From positions 1,116,001 through 1,180,000 of the forward strand of contig NZ_CP099399.1 in assembly GCF_024721175.1 (NCBI RefSeq): a stretch of 64,000 nucleotides of DNA, given 5' to 3'. This DNA comes from Rhizobium sp. Pop5 (GTDB lineage Bacteria; Pseudomonadota; Alphaproteobacteria; Rhizobiales; Rhizobiaceae). The notes beneath the pieces were generated by a model, which saw only the letters and a program-made list of their open reading frames with translations, was not told the origin of the DNA and made no database searches. Position numbers and translations under genes: made by a program. Below, one piece after another: positions 28,057 to 35,539 of this stretch; position 1 is the first letter of the stretch, and every line of letters begins with the position of its first letter.

Positions 28057-29099
28057 GGAGGTGGCGCGCGCTCATGCTGGCGGCAATGGTCGCGCTCGCC
28101 CCCGCGGGCTCGCCTGCCATCGCGCAGCAGGCGATGATCAATGCCGGCGCATGGTCCGCCTACAAGGCGAAGTTTCTCGATGCGAGCGGCCGCATCATCG
28201 ATAATGGCAATGGCAATATCAGCCACAGCGAGGGGCAGGGCTACGGCATGCTGCTTGCCTATCTCTCGGCGAACCCCGCCGATTTCGAGCAGATCTGGTA
28301 TTTCACCCGCACTGAGCTGCTGCTGCGCGACGATGGCCTGGCGGTGTGGAAATGGGATCCGAACGTCAAGCCGCACGTCACCGACACCAATAATGCCTCC
28401 GATGGCGATATGCTGATCGCCTATGCGCTGGCGCTTGCCGGCACGGCGTGGAAACGCGAGGACTATATCGTCGCCGCCTCCCGGATGGCGCAGGCGCTGC
28501 TTGCCAAAACCGTGGTCCGTTCCGGCGACCGGACCCTGCTGATGCCGGGGACCGACGGCTTTGCCGCTGCCGACCGCGACGACGGTCCCGTCGTGAACCC
28601 GTCCTACTGGGTTTACGAGGCTATCCCCGTGATGGCGGCGCTTGCTCCGTCGGATCAGTGGAAGAAGTTGTCGGAAGACGGCGTGGCGTTGTTGAGCGCC
28701 ATGCAGTTCGGCCCACGCAAACTTCCGGCCGAATGGGTAAGTCTGCACGGCAAGCCGCAGCCGGCAGAGGGTTTCGATGCCGAATTCGCCTATAACTCCA
28801 TCCGTATTCCGCTCTATCTCGTCCGCGGGGGCGTCAGCGACAAGGCGCTGCTGACCCGCTTGCGGCAGGGAATATCGCAAGGTGGTGTCCTCGCTACCGT
28901 CGACCTGACCACCGGCCGGCCGAAGACCGTGCTGTCGGACCCCGGTTATCGAATTGTTAACGATGTTGTGGCCTGTGTAGTCGACGGGACCAAGCTTCCG
29001 GTCTCCGCCCTGCAATTTGCGCCCAAGCTCTATTATCCGTCCACGCTTCAGCTGCTGGGGCTGGCTTATATCGGGGAGAAGCATCCGGAGTGTCTGTGA
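28053..29099 (+). CDS. celC: GH8 endo-1,4-beta-glucanase (CelC/BcsZ)
   Basis: A secreted cellulase that trims the nascent cellulose. In R. leguminosarum the homologue CelC2 is also needed for root-hair infection. The GTG start overlapping the bcsB stop gives VRRWRALMLAAMVALAPAGSPAIAQ as signal peptide; an ATG at 28074 is the alternative. The catalytic Glu is in SHSEGQGYGMLLA (about 58), and the GH8 signature ASDGDMLIAYA (about 114) is present. At 348 residues it is full length. Confidence 0.96.
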   Translation: MRRWRALMLAAMVALAPAGSPAIAQQAMINAGAWSAYKAKFLDASGRIIDNGNGNISHSEGQGYGMLLAYLSANPADFEQIWYFTRTELLLRDDGLAVWKWDPNVKPHVTDTNNASDGDMLIAYALALAGTAWKREDYIVAASRMAQALLAKTVVRSGDRTLLMPGTDGFAAADRDDGPVVNPSYWVYEAIPVMAALAPSDQWKKLSEDGVALLSAMQFGPRKLPAEWVSLHGKPQPAEGFDAEFAYNSIRIPLYLVRGGVSDKALLTRLRQGISQGGVLATVDLTTGRPKTVLSDPGYRIVNDVVACVVDGTKLPVSALQFAPKLYYPSTLQLLGLAYIGEKHPECL

Positions 29100-31471
29100 A
29101 GTCTTCTCTCGTGGCGATTTCAGCGGCAGTCGTGGTCGGGACCCTCGTCACCGGGCTGAGGGACCGTGCCGCCTTGCAGGAGAGGTTCGGTCTCGCCTCT
29201 GGCGCCAAGCCGGCGCCGGAGTTGATGATGGTGGGACGCATCAAGCCGACGGAGGTTCCTGCCGCCGATCCGGATTTCAATGTGCAGACAGTCGCCGACA
29301 GGATCGAGGCGATCACCTCCTCGCCGCCGTCCGAACCGGTTACGGTTGAACCGAAGACCGCCGCGCCGCAGCCCGAGGCACAACAACCGGCCGCGCCGCA
29401 AACGGCGGCCCAGCCGACGCCGGTCACCCCGCCCATCGTTTCCGAGCCGCCGGCACAGCAGCAAGCGGCGGCACAGCCGCAGCCTGCCGTCGATGAAAGT
29501 GCGCTTCGTTATTTCGCGAGCCGCGGCGACAAGGTGCGCCTGCAGGCCGAAATCTCCCGCCTGCAGGCGCTCTACCCGAACTGGGTCCCGCCGGCCGATC
29601 CGCTCGCCGTGCCGCAGAATGGCGACAAGCAGCTCGAAGCCATGTGGAAGCTTTATTCCGATAGCCGCTATGCGGAGCTGCGCAAGGCGATCGCCGACCG
29701 CCAGGCAACGGATGCAGGTTGGCAGCCGCCAGCAGATCTGCTTGACCGGCTCGATGTCGCCGAAGCTCGCGCACGTCTCGTCAACGCTTCGGACCTCAAG
29801 CAATATGCGACGGTAGTCGACATCGGTGCCGCGACCCCGAGCCTGCTCACCTGCAGCGAGGTCGACGTTCTCTGGCGTGTCGCCGAAGCCTTCATTCACA
29901 CGAAGAGGGCGCAGCGCGGCCAGGATGCTTACACTTATATCCTGAAGAACTGCACCAATCCCGCCGAGCGGCAGGCGACGGTCGAAAAGGCCTCGACGCT
30001 GCTTGGCTACCAGCCGATGCAGGCACTGCTCGCGCTGGAAAAGCCTGCAGCCGACGGCAGCAAGGAATTCGACGCGATCCGCGACAATCTTGCGCGGCGC
30101 TTCATGGCTGAAGGCAATGAAGACCCGAATCTTGCCGTTGCGCCAGATTATGTCGCCCGCATCGAAAAACTTGTGGGAACTGAAGGGCTTGCCTCCGATG
30201 CGCTGTTGCTCGGCTGGTATCAGCTTCGTCGCAACAACGACGCCGATGCCGAGAAGTGGTTCCGGGCCGCCCGCGCCAAGGAGGATTCGGCAATCGCGTC
30301 GCAGGGACTGGCGCTGGCGCTGATCGCCCGCAAGGCGCCTGTGGAGGCCGAGGACGTCATGTTCCGCTGGCGCGCGGATTCCGAGGATGCGACCGCCACC
30401 TATCTCGCCGCCACCGCCAACGTGATGGCGCTGCAGCCGCCGGCCGATCTGAGCGAAGACGTGCTGCACCGCATCGCCGTGGAAGTCATCGCCCGTAAAT
30501 ATGTGCCGACGGCCCAGCAGTTCGGCTGGTATGCCCGCTCTCTCAACCAGTTTCAGACCGCCGCCCGCTGGTTCGAGACGGCGCTTGCGTGGAAGCCTGA
30601 CGACGAACCATCCGCCTATGGCCTTGTCGTCACCCGCGAACAGTTGGGCGACCGCAAGGGCGTGCGCGACATCCAGCAGGCTTGGGTCGGCCGGTCGGCC
30701 CGGATCGCCAATCTCGAAGACACCTCGTCGCAGGCGATGAATGCCGTCACGTCGCCGCTGGAAAAGGGTGAGGCCACTCCGCAGCAACCCGCTTCCCGGC
30801 CGTCGACCCTGCCGCCGCAGCGTCCTGTCGCGGATGAACCGCATCCGGTCGAGCGTCGTACCGAGGTGCGGCCGGGATCGGAAGCCGCCGTTCGCCCATC
30901 GAAGCCCGCGATGCAGACGGTCACCATCGAGCGTGGCCCGCGCCAGACGCGCGGCTGCTCGACGACCCTCGATGCCGGGCAACTCAGCCCGGCCGATGCG
31001 CTGTCGCGTGGTTGGTGCCTGATGGATATCAATCGGCCGATGGAGGCAATTGCGGCCTTCGAGGCGGCTCTGCAGAGCCCGGTCCGCAAGGTTCGTGAGG
31101 ACGCTGCCTATGGTCAGAGCCTCGCCTATCTGCGCGCCGGCCTTTCCAGCAATGCCGCCGTGGCGGCCACCAAGGCGCCGCAGAACCGCCAGCGCGCTGC
31201 CGAACTGCAGGTGGCGATCCTCGCCGACCGCGCGCTTTCGGCCTTCGACGCCGGGCGTTACCGCGAAACCCTCATCTATCTCGATCAGCGCGCTCAGCTG
31301 CAGCAGGAGCGCATCGACCTGATGGTCCTGCGTGGCTACAGCTATCTCAATCTCAAAATGTACGACGATGCGGGCCGCATCTTCGAAGCCGCCGCCGCAA
31401 CCGGCAGCCGCGATGCAACACGCGGCCTCGCCGACCTGCGCAAGATCACCCACCCCGACGTCAACGACTGA
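29096..31471 (+). CDS. bcsK: Cellulose operon tetratricopeptide-type protein (BcsK-like)
   Basis: 791 residues: an N-terminal hydrophobic anchor (about 5-22), a Pro/Ala/Gln-rich stretch (about 70-130), a long helical repeat region typical of TPR/Sel1 proteins (for example ASDALLLGWYQLRRNNDADAEKWFRAA), a second disordered linker (about 560-625), and further repeats at the C-terminus. Large repeat proteins after the cellulase gene are named BcsK in Agrobacterium-type operons; the name rests on that position. The GTG at 29096 overlaps the celC stop and has GGAG in front; a GTG at 29090 is also possible. Confidence 0.85.
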   Translation: MKSSLVAISAAVVVGTLVTGLRDRAALQERFGLASGAKPAPELMMVGRIKPTEVPAADPDFNVQTVADRIEAITSSPPSEPVTVEPKTAAPQPEAQQPAAPQTAAQPTPVTPPIVSEPPAQQQAAAQPQPAVDESALRYFASRGDKVRLQAEISRLQALYPNWVPPADPLAVPQNGDKQLEAMWKLYSDSRYAELRKAIADRQATDAGWQPPADLLDRLDVAEARARLVNASDLKQYATVVDIGAATPSLLTCSEVDVLWRVAEAFIHTKRAQRGQDAYTYILKNCTNPAERQATVEKASTLLGYQPMQALLALEKPAADGSKEFDAIRDNLARRFMAEGNEDPNLAVAPDYVARIEKLVGTEGLASDALLLGWYQLRRNNDADAEKWFRAARAKEDSAIASQGLALALIARKAPVEAEDVMFRWRADSEDATATYLAATANVMALQPPADLSEDVLHRIAVEVIARKYVPTAQQFGWYARSLNQFQTAARWFETALAWKPDDEPSAYGLVVTREQLGDRKGVRDIQQAWVGRSARIANLEDTSSQAMNAVTSPLEKGEATPQQPASRPSTLPPQRPVADEPHPVERRTEVRPGSEAAVRPSKPAMQTVTIERGPRQTRGCSTTLDAGQLSPADALSRGWCLMDINRPMEAIAAFEAALQSPVRKVREDAAYGQSLAYLRAGLSSNAAVAATKAPQNRQRAAELQVAILADRALSAFDAGRYRETLIYLDQRAQLQQERIDLMVLRGYSYLNLKMYDDAGRIFEAAAATGSRDATRGLADLRKITHPDVND

Positions 31472-31546
31472 CGTTGACGCTGCCGCTGCTCTCAGCTACT
31501 CGCCTGCGTGGAGGCGCCCCGGCCTCACGCCCGTAAGGAGAAACCC

Positions 31547-32215
31547 GTGTCCACTCTCCATGATATCCGCGACAGGTCTTATGATGCTTTCCTCTTCGAC
31601 ATGGATGGAACGCTGCTGAATTCCATCGCCGTCGTCGAACGTGTCTGGAGCGAATGGGCAAGGCGCCACGGCTTCGAGCCGGAGGTTTTCCTGAAGACGA
31701 TTCACGGCATTCGCGCCAGCGATGTCATCCGCGGGCTGGGCCTGCCCGGCGTCGATCCGGCCCACGAAGCGGACCTGCTCCTCGCCGAGGAGATGGAGGA
31801 TGTCACCGGCATCGTCGAAATCCCCGGCGCCGTCCGCTTCCTCGAAGCCATTCCCGATGGACGATGGGCAATCGTAACCTCGGCCCCGATCGAACTCGCC
31901 AGGCGCCGAATGGCCGCTGCCGGCATTCCGATGCCGAAGGTCATCGTCAGCGGTGGCGAGGTCAAGTCAGGCAAACCCAGCCCCGAAGGCTACCTGCTCG
32001 GCGCAAGCCGCCTCGGTGTCGATCCGTCGAGATGCCTGGTCTTCGAAGATGCCGTCGCCGGCATTCTCGCCGGGGAGGCTGCCGGCGCCGACGTGACCGT
32101 CATCACCGAAACCCACACGACACCCTTCGAAACACCGCATTTTTCGATCGCCAATTATGAGACATGGCAACCTCGCCAAACCGCTGATGGCCGGTTGATG
32201 CTGGCAAGCGTCTGA
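31547..32215 (+). CDS. HAD-superfamily sugar-phosphatase-like hydrolase
   Basis: A 222-residue HAD-IA phosphatase. Motif I is FDMDGTLLNS (nucleophile Asp near residue 16), motif II IVTSAP, motif III lysine in GEVKSGKPSPEGYLLG, and motif IV VFEDAVAGILAGEAAGA. The helical cap between motifs I and II fits the beta-phosphoglucomutase/sugar-phosphatase subgroup. The GTG at 31547 is chosen because AAGGAG lies 6 bases upstream. It begins 75 bases after the cellulose operon; a functional tie to sugar phosphate turnover there is only a guess. Confidence 0.9.
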   Translation: MSTLHDIRDRSYDAFLFDMDGTLLNSIAVVERVWSEWARRHGFEPEVFLKTIHGIRASDVIRGLGLPGVDPAHEADLLLAEEMEDVTGIVEIPGAVRFLEAIPDGRWAIVTSAPIELARRRMAAAGIPMPKVIVSGGEVKSGKPSPEGYLLGASRLGVDPSRCLVFEDAVAGILAGEAAGADVTVITETHTTPFETPHFSIANYETWQPRQTADGRLMLASV

Positions 32216-32312
32216 GCGTCACTGCCAAGTGTCTCTTTTTCTTGGAGGCAGGCTTTTTCCGCTTGCATTGCACGCGCTGAAAAACTAAACGAAGCAAGCC
32301 GTTTCGGCAGGT

Positions 32313-32389
<77 letters not shown>

Positions 32390-32590
32390 TTTAAAATAAA
32401 CAATGCGATGAAATGCTCCCCCAGGGTGTAGTCGCAAGAAAATCCCTTAGTTCATTTTGGCACTCCTTCAATTGGAGTGTGAAGTGCTTGTTGCTTTTTG
32501 TTAAGGCTATACCAGTTTATTAGTTGAATGCCCCAGTTTTGGATTGAAAGTAATCTGAAACCGCTTCGCATTCTCGCGAATACGTGTAGA

Positions 32591-32618
32591 TTGACATTAT
32601 CCCTGTCACAGATAGCCT
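32591..32618 (+). promoter_or_regulatory. Possible sigma-70-type promoter
   Basis: TTGACA (32591-32596) and TAGCCT (32613-32618) with 16-base spacing lie just before the small gene at 32630. The implied leader is only a few bases long, so the assignment is tentative. Confidence 0.3.
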
Positions 32619-32629
32619 AGTGCGAGCGC

Positions 32630-32851
32630 ATGGCCGATATTAAGCAGAATGTAACTTGCAGGCAGAGTCTCGCCAGCGCGTTCCAAGCTCTGTCGGACGA
32701 GGCGGTCAAAGCCGGCTGGTCGGAGGGCGATGTTGCCCTGGCGCTCGCGGAACTCGCCGAGGAGCGGGTCATCGAGATCAGCGCCAAGGTGATCACGGAG
32801 GGCTTCATGCCTTTTCAGGTCGCAGCCTCGGGTAGCCGGCGCAACAGCTAG
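32630..32851 (+). CDS. Small conserved-type hypothetical protein
   Basis: 73 residues, soluble and largely helical: SLASAFQALSDEAVKAGWSEGDVALALAELAEERVIEISAKV looks like a regular amphipathic helix pair. No family is recognised. There is no good ribosome binding site, but the frame uses typical GC-rich codons and sits in an otherwise gene-poor patch after tRNA-Pro. Confidence 0.6.
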   Translation: MADIKQNVTCRQSLASAFQALSDEAVKAGWSEGDVALALAELAEERVIEISAKVITEGFMPFQVAASGSRRNS

Positions 32852-33181
32852 CTGGAGCATGTCGCGCCAAAGTGCGTAGCGCTTAGCGCTCGCGAAACGC
32901 GTCCGTCTTCGCAAACGTAACGAAGGATGATCGCGCCCGCACTTGGCCGGCCATCTCTTCGGATAAATCGGTGAGAACGGGCAGGCTGCCGTTGCCGTTG
33001 ACGAAGGGATTCGCGCGGGGGAGGGCAAGCGCTCTTCGCTCGCGTCTGCACTTGTTAATCCTGCCGCGAAACGCGCCTTAACGCCTGAGACAAAATATTG
33101 TTCCATAGAATTTGCGCCGTTGCTAAAATTCAGGCGCTCGCGCATAATGACTTTATTGTCGGTTGTGGAGGGCGGCCGACG
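32852..33181. other. Gene-poor stretch with possible repeat fragment
   Basis: 330 bases with no supported gene. Its left end (gagcatgtcgcgccaaagtgc, from 32857) begins with the same 11 bases as the repeat at 39495 and may be a decayed copy. A minus-strand frame across 32848-33051 is rich in Arg and Ser and looks like a chance reading. Confidence 0.35.
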
Positions 33182-33439
33182 ATGCAGGCGGTGAATGCGT
33201 CTGCCCTCGGAGGGAGCTGTGGCGTGATGCTGCGATCGTCAATTCACCCCCATGATTTACCGCTATTTTCGGAAGATCTCGATTTGCTTTCGCAAGTGCT
33301 AGACAAGGTTTGCGACGAACGCGGCCTTCTCAAGACGACACCGGAAGCCGAGCGGATCGGGGCGGTCATCATCCAGCTCTACAGGCAAGGCGTAAAGGAC
33401 AGCGGCAAACTCGCCGACCTTGCAAAAACCTATCTCTAA
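33182..33439 (+). CDS. Small hypothetical protein
   Basis: 85 residues with a compact C-terminal half (LFSEDLDLLSQVLDKVCDERGL and AERIGAVIIQLYRQGVKDSGKLADLAKTYL) that looks like a helical bundle. GGAGGGCGG lies before the ATG, which decides the start over an upstream in-frame TTG. Proteins with this ending are common as short orphan genes in rhizobia; no function is known. Confidence 0.65.
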   Translation: MQAVNASALGGSCGVMLRSSIHPHDLPLFSEDLDLLSQVLDKVCDERGLLKTTPEAERIGAVIIQLYRQGVKDSGKLADLAKTYL

Positions 33440-33442
33440 CCT

Positions 33443-33592
33443 TCAATTCTGCTCGATCGACACACCGTTCTTGTCGATGCTGAGTTCGACCCCCTGCGGC
33501 TTGCTTTCCTCGTGGAAGACATAGGCGCCGAGGCCGATGACGGCGACGACAAGAACGGCGATGATGACGTAGAGACTATTGCTGCGGTTCAA
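33443..33592 (-). CDS. Small single-pass membrane protein
   Basis: A 49-residue peptide beginning at a TTG (LNRSNSLYVIIAVLVVAVIGLG): one membrane helix (about residues 7-24) followed by a polar tail (HEESKPQGVELSIDKNGVSIEQN). The short charged tail after a single helix recurs in rhizobial hypothetical proteins. The start codon is inferred from where the helix begins; no ATG or strong ribosome binding site is present. Confidence 0.5.
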   Translation of the reverse strand: MNRSNSLYVIIAVLVVAVIGLGAYVFHEESKPQGVELSIDKNGVSIEQN

Positions 33593-33650
33593 GAGGCTGC
33601 CCCGATTTGTGATGGGACAGCGAAAACGCCTTGGCGGCCAATTGGTTCCC

Positions 33651-33944
33651 TCAGTCGTCGTTGGCGGCGTTGAGGTTTTCCGGCCGTATGCCGTCGTCGC
33701 TGGAGGTGCGGGCACGCAGCCGGATCCCGGGACCGCCTTCGTCCTGATTGCCACTGGACAGGAAGATGATGCCGTGTGCCTCGAGAGCGTTGCGCACGTC
33801 GAACAGCGCGTGCAGCTCGCCCGTGAAATCGCCGGTTTCCAGCGCCGTCAAGGTCTCGACCGGCAGGCCGCTTGCGGCGGCGAGCTCTTCGAGACTCATT
33901 CCGATCATGGCGCGCGCGCCGCGTATCTGCGTTGCCGTTATCAT
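33651..33944 (-). CDS. XRE-type helix-turn-helix protein
   Basis: 97 residues with an N-terminal Cro/C1-type DNA-binding domain (ATQIRGARAMIGMSLEELAAASGLPVETLTALETG, residues 4-38), then LFDVRNALEAHGIIFLSSGNQDEGGPGIRLR, the short extension common in this group, and a polar tail. Target unknown. It is transcribed away from the start of the ROK gene region. Confidence 0.82.
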   Translation of the reverse strand: MITATQIRGARAMIGMSLEELAAASGLPVETLTALETGDFTGELHALFDVRNALEAHGIIFLSSGNQDEGGPGIRLRARTSSDDGIRPENLNAANDD

Positions 33945-34026
33945 GGTCGAAAATCTAGCGCATTTGCAGCGCTTCTCAAGTGGTGTAGCGATTCATTGGC
34001 GAACGTACTGCTGCTGCATGCATTCT

Positions 34027-35208
34027 TCAGACTTCCCGCAGCTTTACACCAAACAGATCGTCATGCATGCGCTCGACCGCGATCCCCACTCCACCCATGA
34101 GAGCGGCCCGGCTGCCGAAACGGCTGATCTCGATACGCGGCGGGTAAGGTGTACAACGCGGCAGAAAGCGCCGGATCGCGTCTACAAGTTCTGATCTTGC
34201 GCCAATGCTGCCGCCGATGATCACCAGTTCAGGGTCGAGAGTGGCTCCGATGGCGGCAATGGCGACGGCCACCAGCCTCGCGGTCTCTTCGATCGCGGCC
34301 TCAGCACTCGTTTCTCCTGCATTGAATGCGGCAAAGAGATCGGCCACCGTGGATGCGTTCCGTCCGCCAAAGCCAATGTAGCGGCGGAGCATCGCGACGC
34401 TGCCAACCGCGCTCTCGAACGTTCCGAGAGTAAATCCGCCGGGGTCAAAAGCATCCCCCCCGATCGGAAGATAGGCGATCTCTCCGGCCGCACCGCGCGC
34501 GCCGCGCAATAGGGCTCCGTTGGCGATAATGCCCATGCCGACACCGGTTCCGAGGGCAATGAAGGCAAAATTGTCGGTTTCGACACCATGTCCCCGCCAT
34601 TTCTCCCCTTGCGCAGCGAGGTTGACGTCGTTTTCGACGATCACGGGTATACCCATTCTGTCGCTGAAAACTTGCCGCAGATCCATCGCGTCGACGCCGG
34701 GGATGTTCGGCGCGACGTTGATATGTCCGGTAGCTGGATCGAGCACGCCGGGACTGCCTAAAACGACGAGACGGAGCTTGTCAGCGGTCGTTCCGGCCGC
34801 AAGCGCGAGTTCGACGATAGCGTCGCTGAACTGATTGACGAGATGCGTGCCGCCGCGAGGGTCGGTGGATATTTTGGTTTCGGCAACCACATTTCCCAAC
34901 AGATCGCAGATGGCAGCAGCGATCTTGGTGCCCCCCAGATCGATGGAAACAGCCAGCCCCGCGCTGGCATTGATTTCGTAGGTGATCGCATTCCTGCCCG
35001 GGCGACCATCGGTCCGACCGACAGGTTTCAGCCATCCGTCATCCTCAAGGCCGCGCACGACATCGGAAATCGTCTGTTTCGACAAGCCGGTCAGCTTGGC
35101 GATATCGGCGCGGGAGATCGACCCGTTTGCCAGGACGGTTCTGATCACGGCATTGGTTGAAATCTTACGTGCGATGGGAGTCTGTGTGACGGGCGATGTC
35201 ATTGCCAT
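34027..35208 (-). CDS. ROK-family transcriptional repressor
   Basis: A NagC/XylR-type regulator of 393 residues. It has an N-terminal winged helix (STNAVIRTVLANGSISRADIAKLTGLSKQTISDVVRGLEDDGWL) followed by a ROK sugar-kinase-like domain with the ATPase-type loop VSIDLGGTKIAAAICDLLG. The segment that normally carries the ROK zinc ligands (GAAGEIAYLPIGGDAFDPGGF) lacks cysteine, so it belongs to the zinc-free clade. The ATG at 35208 is used, with a TTG at 35226 as alternative. It is divergent from the glycosidase and ABC genes, which it probably represses. Confidence 0.93.
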   Translation of the reverse strand: MAMTSPVTQTPIARKISTNAVIRTVLANGSISRADIAKLTGLSKQTISDVVRGLEDDGWLKPVGRTDGRPGRNAITYEINASAGLAVSIDLGGTKIAAAICDLLGNVVAETKISTDPRGGTHLVNQFSDAIVELALAAGTTADKLRLVVLGSPGVLDPATGHINVAPNIPGVDAMDLRQVFSDRMGIPVIVENDVNLAAQGEKWRGHGVETDNFAFIALGTGVGMGIIANGALLRGARGAAGEIAYLPIGGDAFDPGGFTLGTFESAVGSVAMLRRYIGFGGRNASTVADLFAAFNAGETSAEAAIEETARLVAVAIAAIGATLDPELVIIGGSIGARSELVDAIRRFLPRCTPYPPRIEISRFGSRAALMGGVGIAVERMHDDLFGVKLREV

Positions 35209-35222
35209 CCGGCTAGCTCGTT

Positions 35223-35252
35223 CCAATTAGTTCGGAGCGCATACTTAATTGG
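35223..35252. promoter_or_regulatory. Inverted repeat near the ROK start, candidate operator
   Basis: CCAATTA (35223-35229) and TAATTGG (35246-35252) are complementary around a 16-base spacer, immediately upstream of the regulator gene. The spacing suits a dimeric repressor acting on its own promoter. Confidence 0.45.
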
Positions 35253-35310
35253 GGCCATGCGGAGCCACAATTATCGCGACAATTTGGAATTCCATACACC
35301 GGGACTAACA

Positions 35311-35333
35311 ATTTGTCTATGTCCTTGACAAAT
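35311..35333. promoter_or_regulatory. Perfect inverted repeat over a -35 hexamer, candidate operator
   Basis: ATTTGTC and GACAAAT form a perfect 7-base inverted repeat with a 9-base spacer. The right arm overlaps TTGACA (35325-35330), which could be the -35 element of a promoter reading toward the glycosidase gene. A repressor bound here would block that promoter. Confidence 0.55.
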
Positions 35334-35539
35334 GGGAGGCCGTCTGTAGGCTGGGATAAACGTGCGATGCAATGCGCGATGGAAATAAAGAGGGTCGAGG
35401 AGAAGTATGCACCATACATATGCTCTGGTTGACTGCGTGCCCGCGAAGATCGCCCAAAGAGGAACTGGCCTGATCTCATCCAGTTGTTCTCTCCTTCGCG
35501 TCCTGTTGTCTCTTTGATTTGGCTGCCGGGGATTTACGC

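Larger units (their letters stand above)
35209..35539. other. Divergent control region of the carbohydrate locus
   Basis: About 330 bases between the ROK regulator and the glycosidase. It contains two inverted repeats (35223-35252 and 35311-35333) and TTGACA at 35325-35330, which together look like a two-way regulatory region. No gene is supported here. Confidence 0.55.

Noticed and set aside
29120-31453. 777-codon open frame on the minus strand
   Set aside because: It is antisense to the bcsK-like gene, whose frame has the operon overlaps and a start; long antisense frames are usual in GC-rich coding DNA.
32461-32479. Small hairpin CACTCC/GGAGTG after the tRNA
   Set aside because: The stem is only six bases and has no T run, so it is neither a terminator nor a convincing operator.
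32390-32629. Phage or island integration site at the tRNA
   Set aside because: No integrase gene and no repeated tRNA 3' end can be seen in the window, so only the suspicion is recorded as a finding.
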